Below, in pieces: positions 53,480 through 61,093 of a stretch of DNA of 64,000 nt. Within the stretch, counting starts at the first letter, position 1; each line of letters opens with the position of its first letter. Below the pieces are notes generated by a model. The model made no database searches, was not told the DNA's origin, and saw only the letters and a program-made list of their open reading frames with translations. A program made the position numbers and the translations under genes. This DNA comes from Roseburia sp. GTDB taxonomy: Bacteria; Bacillota; Clostridia; Lachnospirales; Lachnospiraceae. The stretch lies in assembly GCA_023664265.1 (NCBI GenBank), contig JAMPFV010000005.1:21740-85739 (forward strand), in the 5' to 3' direction.

Positions 53480-54517
53480 CTATAACGCATATAACACAGT
53501 TTCATTATCCGCAAAAGAATAATGTCTCAAAAAAAATTTATAATCAGAATTCATTTCATATATCAGTAATGGCAGTTCCCATATATCTTCCGGTTTATGA
53601 TAAACACAAATCGCAAGCTTAGGCTTATATGCTGCTATCATATTTTTTGCTCCCAAAAGTGCCTGATATTCCGCCCCTTCTATATCCATCTTTATAAAAG
53701 TTACCTGTCTGTTTATTACATTATCTATACTATCAACTTCAATACTGATATCCCCATCTTTCGATATACTAGAAGCCGTATCATCTGTCTTTAATTTTAA
53801 CTTTTTTGCATTACTCCACAGCCCTTTTGGAACAAGCTCGTAATCCATACCGCATTCATCTAACGCTTTTTTACACTTTTCAATATTGTCCAGGTCAGGT
53901 TCCCATGTATATGTATGCGCATACCCCCCCCCTGCATTTCCGTGCCACTTCATAAACTCAACTGAGGTCATCCCATCATAGCCGCCACCATCCACAAATA
54001 TTTCTTCCATCCGTCTTCTCTTTTTCAATTGAGGTAAATCAAAATACTGTAAATGGTTCAGCTTTTTGTATTCCATGCCAAGGTTTATAATGTTCTCTTT
54101 TTTAATTCCTTCTTCTAACAACTGCTCCATAATTTCCTTATAATAAAGCTTTGTTGAGATTATAATTATTCCATCCGGGCATCTCTGCATAAATTCTTTT
54201 AATGATATCACTGGAAGTCCATGATACATAATTCCGGCTTTTTTATTATCAATAAAACATGAAAACTTTAAATCATCATATACATGAATCAAGTGTCTTC
54301 CTACATCGCCCGCTCCAAATATTCCTATATTCCCGGTATTTGAACGCATTTGCTCATAAATTTCTCTTCCCTTATCAATAGTACAGACAACATTTCTTAC
54401 AAACTTTTTATCTTCCGTAAGGCTGTAGAGCAGTCTGTTCTCAAAAATATATTTTGATGTTTCATCTCCCAATAAACTGTATATTTTTTTAACTGTTTCC
54501 ACACTTATATCCTGCAT
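53480..54517 (-). CDS. FkbM methyltransferase with N-terminal Rossmann module, G9 in frame
   Basis: A 345-residue fusion. Rossmann module at about 40-135 (NIGIFGAGDVGRHLIHVY, then FIDNK). FkbM part: IFVDGGGYDGMTSVEF, YTWEPDLDNIEKC, IKMDIEGAEYQALL, and CVYHKPEDIWEL. The run GCA GGG GGG GGG TAT encodes AGGGY directly after the motif I region; nine G is in frame, so the gene is ON. A one-base change would destroy the protein after about 195 residues. It starts 20 bp after the upstream radical SAM gene. Confidence 0.86.
   Translation of the reverse strand: MQDISVETVKKIYSLLGDETSKYIFENRLLYSLTEDKKFVRNVVCTIDKGREIYEQMRSNTGNIGIFGAGDVGRHLIHVYDDLKFSCFIDNKKAGIMYHGLPVISLKEFMQRCPDGIIIISTKLYYKEIMEQLLEEGIKKENIINLGMEYKKLNHLQYFDLPQLKKRRRMEEIFVDGGGYDGMTSVEFMKWHGNAGGGYAHTYTWEPDLDNIEKCKKALDECGMDYELVPKGLWSNAKKLKLKTDDTASSISKDGDISIEVDSIDNVINRQVTFIKMDIEGAEYQALLGAKNMIAAYKPKLAICVYHKPEDIWELPLLIYEMNSDYKFFLRHYSFADNETVLYAL
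53924..53932 (-). repeat. G9 tract in FkbM gene (in frame)
   Basis: Nine G on the coding strand, coding Gly-Gly-Gly; in frame. Confidence 0.85.
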
Positions 54518-54537
54518 ACTCGTCCCTTTCTCTCTGC

Positions 54538-55725
54538 TTATTTTTCAACCATTGCAAACAGACACTTTCTGCATAGCAAATCTACCGATTGATCGCCCGC
54601 TGTTCCTGCAAGTATTTTTTGCATTTTTTCGCCTTTTCTGATATCGTCATATGTATCTGTTATCAGGTTTCCCAATATATGCTTCATTCCATAGTCCATA
54701 TTGCACAACAATAATGTCCCATCCGGCAATGCCACATGATTATTAAATTGAGGACCGCTAAAGCAGCAGGTTATCCTTTCGTTCGTTAATGCTTGCTTTC
54801 GTCCGGCAAGCTCATTCCCCTCCAGATTTCCTGCACGATCCTGTAATGAAATCAGAACCTCATATTTCCCCTTGCACATCTCCATTATTTCAGGCAAAGG
54901 TGGAGCCTGCGCACTGATGTCGTTAATAAAAGGCTCGCCGTTTGGCTTTTCAGAATTAATCATTTTGTCAACCATCTTGAAATAGTCATTTGTGACCGTA
55001 ATATGGGCATAGTTATTTTCATCCGCAACATGCAGCCCCACAAATTGAAACGGGAGTTCCAATATTTCCTCCATATCCCTTTGGGTCATACCTTCCAAAG
55101 TCGTATATAACGAAACATTCCTTCCGGCTTCACACGCCATCTTCAACATTTTTGTACAGTCGGGATTCAAATAGGGTTCAGACATTCCCGCAAACATAAA
55201 GTCACAATTGTCAGGTGTATGCTCTATGAATATTCTGAAATCCTCCAAGGTCATCCGACTCTTTCTGTTTTTATCCTTCTCAAAATACCGATTAAGCAGA
55301 ACGCTCTGCGGACAGTATCTGCAATTTACCCTGCATCCGATTGTCGTAGTTATCTCAACTGTCGGATTGTCCTGCAGATCCTTTGATCCCCTGTCCTTTG
55401 ATATGTATTTGCCGCCATCTACCACTCTGTTAAAATCCATATTCTGCTCTTTGAGGTACGCAACAACTTCCTTTGTGTAAATATCTCCTAACCCTATGAT
55501 AATTCCGACATTCTCGTGCAGTACTGTACTTGCCGTAATGACAGGATAGCCTAATGTCTGCGCCTTTGTTTCGGCGGAGGTCACAACAAATCCGGCAATC
55601 CGGATATTATTCCTTGCAAGGATATGGCATAACTCCTTCCCTCGAAGTCCCGCTCCATATATATATATCCTGTCTGTCTTTTCCCTCAGCTCATTTACTT
55701 CGTCAATAAATTCTCCGTAAAACAT
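54538..55725 (-). CDS. Radical SAM enzyme with N-terminal Rossmann module and SPASM tail
   Basis: A 395-residue fusion. Rossmann module at about 15-110 (RIYIYGAGLRGKELCHIL, then VVTSAE). Radical SAM motif IGCRVNCRYCPQS near residue 135, then MFAGMSEPYLNPD; C-terminal cysteines (ERITCCFSG, LLLCNMDYG, LLCRKCLF) point to a SPASM-type cluster. ATG at 55725 with GGGAG upstream is preferred over 55800. It follows another radical SAM fusion by 10 bp; the two may act in sequence on a sugar. Confidence 0.88.
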   Translation of the reverse strand: MFYGEFIDEVNELREKTDRIYIYGAGLRGKELCHILARNNIRIAGFVVTSAETKAQTLGYPVITASTVLHENVGIIIGLGDIYTKEVVAYLKEQNMDFNRVVDGGKYISKDRGSKDLQDNPTVEITTTIGCRVNCRYCPQSVLLNRYFEKDKNRKSRMTLEDFRIFIEHTPDNCDFMFAGMSEPYLNPDCTKMLKMACEAGRNVSLYTTLEGMTQRDMEEILELPFQFVGLHVADENNYAHITVTNDYFKMVDKMINSEKPNGEPFINDISAQAPPLPEIMEMCKGKYEVLISLQDRAGNLEGNELAGRKQALTNERITCCFSGPQFNNHVALPDGTLLLCNMDYGMKHILGNLITDTYDDIRKGEKMQKILAGTAGDQSVDLLCRKCLFAMVEK

Positions 55726-55735
55726 ATAATTCTCC

Positions 55736-56872
55736 CTACTGTTTCTCCATCTGCACCCCTGTCGGCACATAATCGGTATTATCCGCCCCGCAGCCGCCAC
55801 AAATTTTACAGAAGCTGCTCGTCCCCCTGCTCAGCTCCACTATCTTTCTGCAGGCTTCTTTGTCATTCGGATCGATTGTTTCAAGCTCTATATAATCCTC
55901 TTTCTGCAGCCTGAAATGCCCGCTCTGTTCCGCGCACCACGACACATTGCAGTAATAAAATTTTCCATCATGCAGCGCGTTCCAGTTGGGCCTGCAGCTT
56001 TGCAGATGCTCCTCCAACTGCTCCGGCGTCCTTTTCAACGGCTTCTCCGGAAACCCGAAATCAGTCCATACGATGGAAGCATTCCGATAATAATCAATCC
56101 CATATGCCTTTACGCTCTCTTCAAACGCATCCATTTTTTCTCCGTATGGCACGACATTCGTATAATCGCTGATGCTCAGATACATGTCGTATCTTTTTAT
56201 CGCCTCAAGGAGCAACTGCTTCGGTACAACCGTCCCGTTTGTGATCACCGTGATTTTCCCTATTTGTTTCCGATAGTTTTCTCCCAAGTATATAATCAGC
56301 TTCTCCAAATCCGGATTTAAAAAAGTCTCCCCGCCAATCAGGCCAAAATACGTGACAAAATCTATCCGTTCAAAAAACAGATCAATATTCCTTTTCATTT
56401 CGTCAAATGCAAAATTGACATGCTCCTTATGATACGGAATAAAAAGGTTACAGTGTCTGCAGTTTAAGGTGCATTTTGTGGTGATTGTCATGTCAACATG
56501 GAACACACAGTTCATCCGCTTCGCCGTCCATAACCATTCCGACATGAAATGCCCCACGTTACAGAAATCCTTAAACTCCGTCAGCCCCTGCTCTCTCAGA
56601 AATCCGGCAATATTTCCGTATGCCGCATGTCCCGCCATGACGACAATCTTCTGCCCGTTCATTTTCTTTTTTGCATCTTCATAAGATACAATCGGGATAC
56701 CGCTCCACAGGGTACCCTGCTTTTTCGGGTCCCTGTCAATCACAAAAGGAATCTCCAGATCAATGCGCTCAAACAGTGTCCGGCAGATACCGCCCACAAT
56801 TCCCGCACCGTATAAGACCACGCTGTTTATTTCAAACCAGTCCCGTGTCAGTTTCCCCAAGTCACTCCGCAT
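55736..56872 (-). CDS. Radical SAM enzyme with N-terminal Rossmann module
   Basis: A 378-residue fusion. Rossmann module at about 15-115 (SVVLYGAGIVGGICRTLF, then FVIDRD). Radical SAM cysteines in TTKCTLNCRHCNLF near residue 145, then YFGLIGGETFLNPD. C-terminal cysteines (LQSCRPNW, YYCNVSWCAEQ, FCKICGGCG) fit an auxiliary Fe-S cluster. ATG at 56872 has AGGG upstream; a TTG at 56899 is the other choice. It lies next to cassette copy 2, whose hairpin ends 29 bp upstream. Confidence 0.88.
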   Translation of the reverse strand: MRSDLGKLTRDWFEINSVVLYGAGIVGGICRTLFERIDLEIPFVIDRDPKKQGTLWSGIPIVSYEDAKKKMNGQKIVVMAGHAAYGNIAGFLREQGLTEFKDFCNVGHFMSEWLWTAKRMNCVFHVDMTITTKCTLNCRHCNLFIPYHKEHVNFAFDEMKRNIDLFFERIDFVTYFGLIGGETFLNPDLEKLIIYLGENYRKQIGKITVITNGTVVPKQLLLEAIKRYDMYLSISDYTNVVPYGEKMDAFEESVKAYGIDYYRNASIVWTDFGFPEKPLKRTPEQLEEHLQSCRPNWNALHDGKFYYCNVSWCAEQSGHFRLQKEDYIELETIDPNDKEACRKIVELSRGTSSFCKICGGCGADNTDYVPTGVQMEKQ

Positions 56873-56894
56873 ATCGTTTCCCTGCCATTTCCGC

Positions 56895-56946
56895 AACAAA
56901 AAATCTGATGTATCAGCACGACAATTCCATACTTTACATCAGATTT
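56895..56946 (-). terminator. Hairpin terminator of cassette copy 2
   Basis: Minus strand: a perfect 12-bp stem of AAATCTGATGTA with TACATCAGATTT, a loop of 22 bases, then TTTTTTG, 25 bp after the protease stop. It overlaps the start region of the next gene (56872) by little or nothing. Confidence 0.7.
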
Positions 56947-56971
56947 CCTGTTTTCTCTATTCAATTTCGGT

Positions 56972-57397
56972 TCAGATTGCTTTTAAATCAAAATTACTGT
57001 TATAATCGTCATTATCCTTACAGAAGCAAACAGTTTGATTATATGGATTTATTGTGACGATAATCTGCTTCAAAATGTCCATGCCTAAAATAATATCCGT
57101 AATCCGCTCATCAAAGGTTATCCATATATCCTGTTCCCGCATATCAATATTTCCAATCGTAAATTGGTTTAATCGTAACTTGTAAAACTTTAAGTATTCC
57201 CCGCTTACAATCCCACCCACCAATCTTATTTCGGGATTCCTGATCTGCTCTTCCCTCAAACGGCTGTCGATAACCTTATAACTGCAACAGGTAAATTTTG
57301 CACCGGTATCCACCACAAATTTTTCCAATGATATGTCATTCAACATCATTATGCAATCCACCAGACATCTGTCATCCTTTATATTCGTACTGTACAC
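56972..57397 (-). CDS. Retropepsin-like aspartic protease, copy 2
   Basis: 141 residues, same length as copy 1. Catalytic motif FVVDTGAKFTCC near residue 31; IILGMDILKQI near residue 108; the central stretch QFTIGNIDM through WITFDERI is the most conserved between copies. GTG start at 57397 with GGAGG inside the upstream gene. The divergence between the copies (about 60% identity by eye) shows the duplication is old and both have kept the catalytic Asp-Thr-Gly, so both are probably active. Confidence 0.8.
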   Translation of the reverse strand: MYSTNIKDDRCLVDCIMMLNDISLEKFVVDTGAKFTCCSYKVIDSRLREEQIRNPEIRLVGGIVSGEYLKFYKLRLNQFTIGNIDMREQDIWITFDERITDIILGMDILKQIIVTINPYNQTVCFCKDNDDYNSNFDLKAI

Positions 57398-57641
57398 CTA
57401 CTGCCCCTCCGTTATTATAGCTTCCCCCGACAACACAGATTTTACCTTCATCCCGTAACCGATCCCGCAGCTCATACAACTGACCATACGAATCCTCAGA
57501 CATACTCACACAATATAAGTATCCTTCATCATTTGTCAGTTTATTGTAATCATCAATGATATACAGATATTTGCAGTCCTTATACAGCTCCTCAATCTCA
57601 TCATCCGTCCGCAATACCTTTTCATCCAATATTTTCAGCAT
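57372..57641 (-). CDS. 89-residue partner of the retropepsin, copy 2
   Basis: 89 residues from the ATG at 57641 (MLKILDEKVLRTD, the same start as copy 1); the frame extends to 57662. The C-terminus GGAVGVQYEYKG again encodes the SD and GTG of the protease. Own consensus promoter upstream. Unknown function. The same length as copy 1 supports this start. Confidence 0.75.
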   Translation of the reverse strand: MLKILDEKVLRTDDEIEELYKDCKYLYIIDDYNKLTNDEGYLYCVSMSEDSYGQLYELRDRLRDEGKICVVGGSYNNGGAVGVQYEYKG

Positions 57642-57691
57642 AATTCCCTGCCTCCCTGTCATCCTTTAACGATGGCCGCAATCATATAATG

Positions 57692-57720
57692 ATTATAGCA
57701 TACCGGCAGACAGGTGTCAA
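57692..57720 (-). promoter_or_regulatory. Consensus promoter of cassette copy 2
   Basis: Perfect TTGACA (57715-57720), 17-bp spacer, perfect TATAAT (57692-57697) on the minus strand, identical in geometry to the copy at 41760. Confidence 0.85.
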
Positions 57721-57804
57721 GGTTTTGTCGAACAAACGTTTTGTTTCCGCCCTGATTTCCAATGTAAAGTATGAAATTGTCAAGGTGCACTTTTTCCGAT
57801 AATA

Positions 57805-59895
57805 TTAACAGAACAAATTCGACTCTATCCGATTCATCATCGCATTGTCGTTATAAAAGCTTTCCTTCACTTCGTCCGCAAATTCCATCCCTCCCCCAAA
57901 GCATATCCCGTAATATGTATCCGCAAACGCCCTGTCAGGCACCATTGCAAGCCCTCCGAAGCGCTCCGCGTAATCGGCGATAAAGCATTTTACGCCCTCG
58001 TTGATTTCTTCCTTTTCCCTAAAGTGCTCCTGATTTTTTCCGTCCGGCGCACACAGGAAATTCCCGTTCTCATCCACGGACCTTATCATTCCGTATGGCG
58101 CCGTGAGAAAGCTCTCCAGATAGATCTGTTTCCTCAATATCCGGCTGTTCTCCCCCGTGATATCGCCGTCGCTTTGAAAGCAGGCCGCCATCTTCCGATT
58201 TTCCGTGTTTTTGTCCGACAAATCCGCGTTAAAATAGTACCCCGCCATATCCGTCCCAAGCAGTTTATTCAGATACCTCTGGTTATTCCCGTAATAGCCG
58301 ATGTCCACAACCGCACAGCTCCCGTCAAGTCCGAACTGCTCCGCATAACGCAGATAATCCTTTCTTATCCGCGCAATGTACGCTTCCATTTCCAAACGGT
58401 ATTCCCTGAAATAAGCATCCGGCGGCTTATCCCTTTGTTCCGTCACCCCCCTGATTCCGAAACGGTCTTCAAACAGCTCTGTTATGCTTCCCGTATACGG
58501 CATGGACGCGTATTCCGACAGATCCCTCTCCGTCTCTGTCGAGGCCGCCATGGCAAGCTGTCTCGAAATCCCGATATAACAGCACTCTGCCCGTTCTCCC
58601 GTCAGCGCGCACAGATATTCAAAATCCTCCTTCAGGAAATATCCGTCCCTCGCCATAAACACGAGTTTCCTGATCCCGTCCGACCTGATTCGTTCACAAA
58701 GCCAGAGCAGAAACGTCAGTATCACGGGTCCGAACACGCAATATCCCATGTCGCGGCAGCTTTCGATTTTTACGGTTCCGTTTTCGTTGTTTAATGCAAA
58801 CGGATTTTCAAAAAGCTTACTCAGCACACATCCCATGACACCCGTGTCATATGTATTACAGATGTGCGGCGCCGCTTCCTTTAAGGAGGACACCGTAAGC
58901 ATTTCCCATGCGTTCGGTATAAGACAGGCCCTGATCCCGTACTCCGTCGGCCTTTCAATGTCCGCCTCAGCGTTATCCCCGATATGCAGCGCGCCTCTTC
59001 CCTTTACGATGTTCTCCGCATACAGGCGCCACAGAGTGCCGTCCGATTTGCCCGCATTCAGAGCGTTTGACAGCAGAACCGCCTCCTCCGGAATCCGGAC
59101 GCCGTATTCCGCAAGCACCTCCGTGTAAAAGCTTTTCGGCAGATACATGTCGCTGATGATATATACCTCCCTGCCGGCCTCCGATAACGCTTTCAGCAGT
59201 GACAGGATTTCCCGCCGCGGGACAAGCAGTCTTTTCTCCAATTCAAGCTCTTTCTTCCGGAGCTCCCGCGCCTGACGGTGCGGCAGCGCCTCAAGCAGTT
59301 CCATCTGCGCGTACAGCTCATCCAGCGAATAATTTTCCCTGACATGTCTTTTCGCCCCGTCACGCATCCGCAGAAACGGTATCCCCGACTGCATTTCCAA
59401 TATCCGCAATACATCCCGCGGACTGCACACGCTGCGCATGAACAGGGTGTCAAAGAAGTCAAAGGAGATTACCTCCGCACGCTCCGCCTCCGCCGCCAGC
59501 TCCGCATGGGACAGTCCCTCAAACGGATTCTTCTCCCGGACGTCTGCCTTCGGCTCCGCTTTTTCTCCGTTGATATAGTAAACCGGTATTTTCATGTCCC
59601 GGATGCGGCCGTAAATGATATCCCAATAGGTTTCCGCGGTATTGATGATCACCATGTCCGCCGTCCGTTCCGCCGTATCTTTGTCCACAATCGGAATGCC
59701 GTGCATCACTCTTCCCGTATTGGCGGGATCCTTATCCATCAGTCCGACGATATTGAATCCCGTTCCGGAGCCATCCGGTCCCTCCAGCAGTGTGGCCGTA
59801 TACCGCCCGATTCCGTACAGGATAATCCGGGAAGCCCGATACGCGGCAAATCTCCGTATGAAGTTGTCGATTTCCGTCTGATATTTCTCACTCAT
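57805..59895 (-). CDS. HAD-like hydrolase with N-terminal Rossmann module
   Basis: A 696-residue protein. Rossmann module at about 20-110 (SRIILYGIGRYTATLLEG, then LMDKD). The HAD phosphatase core follows: ISFDFFDTLFMRS (motif I, Asp nucleophile), VYIISDMYLPKSF (motif II), and LHIGDNAEADI (motif IV). The remaining 300 residues have KLVFMARDGYFLKEDFEYL and AVVDIGYYGNNQRYL; similar tails are found in polysaccharide-locus HAD proteins but the role is unclear. It overlaps the next upstream gene's stop by 8 bp. It is GC-rich compared with the AT-rich genes downstream. Confidence 0.85.
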   Translation of the reverse strand: MSEKYQTEIDNFIRRFAAYRASRIILYGIGRYTATLLEGPDGSGTGFNIVGLMDKDPANTGRVMHGIPIVDKDTAERTADMVIINTAETYWDIIYGRIRDMKIPVYYINGEKAEPKADVREKNPFEGLSHAELAAEAERAEVISFDFFDTLFMRSVCSPRDVLRILEMQSGIPFLRMRDGAKRHVRENYSLDELYAQMELLEALPHRQARELRKKELELEKRLLVPRREILSLLKALSEAGREVYIISDMYLPKSFYTEVLAEYGVRIPEEAVLLSNALNAGKSDGTLWRLYAENIVKGRGALHIGDNAEADIERPTEYGIRACLIPNAWEMLTVSSLKEAAPHICNTYDTGVMGCVLSKLFENPFALNNENGTVKIESCRDMGYCVFGPVILTFLLWLCERIRSDGIRKLVFMARDGYFLKEDFEYLCALTGERAECCYIGISRQLAMAASTETERDLSEYASMPYTGSITELFEDRFGIRGVTEQRDKPPDAYFREYRLEMEAYIARIRKDYLRYAEQFGLDGSCAVVDIGYYGNNQRYLNKLLGTDMAGYYFNADLSDKNTENRKMAACFQSDGDITGENSRILRKQIYLESFLTAPYGMIRSVDENGNFLCAPDGKNQEHFREKEEINEGVKCFIADYAERFGGLAMVPDRAFADTYYGICFGGGMEFADEVKESFYNDNAMMNRIESNLFC

Positions 59896-61084
59896 CCCGC
59901 ATCAGCTCCCTCAGTTTGTCCGCCACATGCTCCGCCGCCCTGCCGTCCTCCACCGTCTCCGTGTCCGCAAACAGTCTCTCAAGCCCCTGTCTGTATCTTG
60001 GCTCATCAAAGTCCGCCACCCGTTGCTCCAGTTCATCATCATCCGCGGCAAGCGGAAACGGAAGCTTTCTCAGATCCCAGAGCAGTTTTCCTCTTTCCTT
60101 TTCATACTCCGCATAATCGTCCGCATAGAGGAATACCGGTATCCTCATTACCGCCGCATCAAACGCGGCGCTGGAATAGTCCGTCATAAAGGCATCACAG
60201 CCCGCCAATATTTCGTACATGTCATCCGCCCTGCTGACGTCAATGACGCGTTTGTCCCTCCCGTACGGTTCATCCATATTCCTTGCAACCAGCTGCGGAT
60301 GCAGTCTCAGGAGTATGTGCCATGTCCCGCCGAATCTCCTTTCCAGTGCCTGCGCCATCCGCTCAAAATCGGGATATCCCCGATTGGCTTCTATCGTCCT
60401 GTCCGTCTCCTGACTGCCGCCCCGAAAGGTCGGCGCGTACATGATAAGCCTCGCATCCTGCGGCAGTCCGTATGCTTCCCTTGTCTCTTGGCGCGGCCTT
60501 GTCCTGTCGTTCACCAGGATGTCGCATCTGGGCGATCCCGTGCGGAGTACGGGGCCGCTGTAGATCATCCCCGTCGGCAGCGTGTCGTCATACCACCTTG
60601 AATTTGACAGTACATAGTCAATCATGTCCGAATCATGCTTACTGACCAGATACGCCATCCTTGAAAAGGAAGCTCCCCTGTCAAGACAGGTCGGTTTGAA
60701 GCCCAGCTTTGCGTGCCACGTCTGGATGTAGATCTGCCCCCTCCGCTTTCTGGCCTCAAGCTGTTTCCTGCTGTTGTCTATCCAGAAATGCGCCGTTGTA
60801 AGGTGGTACGCACGGTTCCACAGCGTATTGCGGACGGCTTTTATCTCCCTCGGGAACCGTTTTGACGTGTCGTTGACAAGCCATACCAGCTCATAACCTT
60901 CATCTCTGCGTATCAGCTCCTGAGCGATATACTTGGGATTGCAGGTGTAGCCCGTCGTTCCCTCGATGCAGCAGAAGGTTATCTTTTTCTTTCGTATCGG
61001 AAAAATCCTGCACAGGTAAAACGGTATGCTCTGAAGCCGTGATTTCCGTATTCTTTTCCTGATGTATCGCCGCTCCTTATCCAT
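59888..61084 (-). CDS. CDP-glycerol glycerophosphotransferase family protein
   Basis: A 398-residue member of the TagF/TagB family that adds glycerol-phosphate (or another CDP-alditol) units to membrane acceptors. Seen: CIEGTTGYTCNPKYIAQEL, WIDNSRK, YIQTWHAKLGFKPT with the catalytic His, TGSPRCDIL, MYAPTFRGG and MTDYSSAAFD. A basic N-terminus (KERRYIRKRIRKSR) fits membrane association. It implies that the surface glycan carries polyol phosphate. The two cytidylyltransferases of the locus (24531 C-terminal domain and 62149) could supply donors. Confidence 0.9.
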   Translation of the reverse strand: MDKERRYIRKRIRKSRLQSIPFYLCRIFPIRKKKITFCCIEGTTGYTCNPKYIAQELIRRDEGYELVWLVNDTSKRFPREIKAVRNTLWNRAYHLTTAHFWIDNSRKQLEARKRRGQIYIQTWHAKLGFKPTCLDRGASFSRMAYLVSKHDSDMIDYVLSNSRWYDDTLPTGMIYSGPVLRTGSPRCDILVNDRTRPRQETREAYGLPQDARLIMYAPTFRGGSQETDRTIEANRGYPDFERMAQALERRFGGTWHILLRLHPQLVARNMDEPYGRDKRVIDVSRADDMYEILAGCDAFMTDYSSAAFDAAVMRIPVFLYADDYAEYEKERGKLLWDLRKLPFPLAADDDELEQRVADFDEPRYRQGLERLFADTETVEDGRAAEHVADKLRELMRDE

Positions 61085-61093
61085 GACGCTCCT

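Larger units (their letters stand above)
56899..57786 (-). repeat. Retropepsin cassette, copy 2
   Basis: About 888 bp, same order and direction as copy 1. Contains a 20-bp inverted repeat with one mismatch: left 56920-56939, right 57762-57781. The right edge is followed by 18 bp and the HAD gene stop. Confidence 0.72.

Noticed and set aside
40979..57786. Composite transposon
   Set aside because: No transposase or target-site duplication is visible and the two cassettes are diverged; kept as a repeat pair only.
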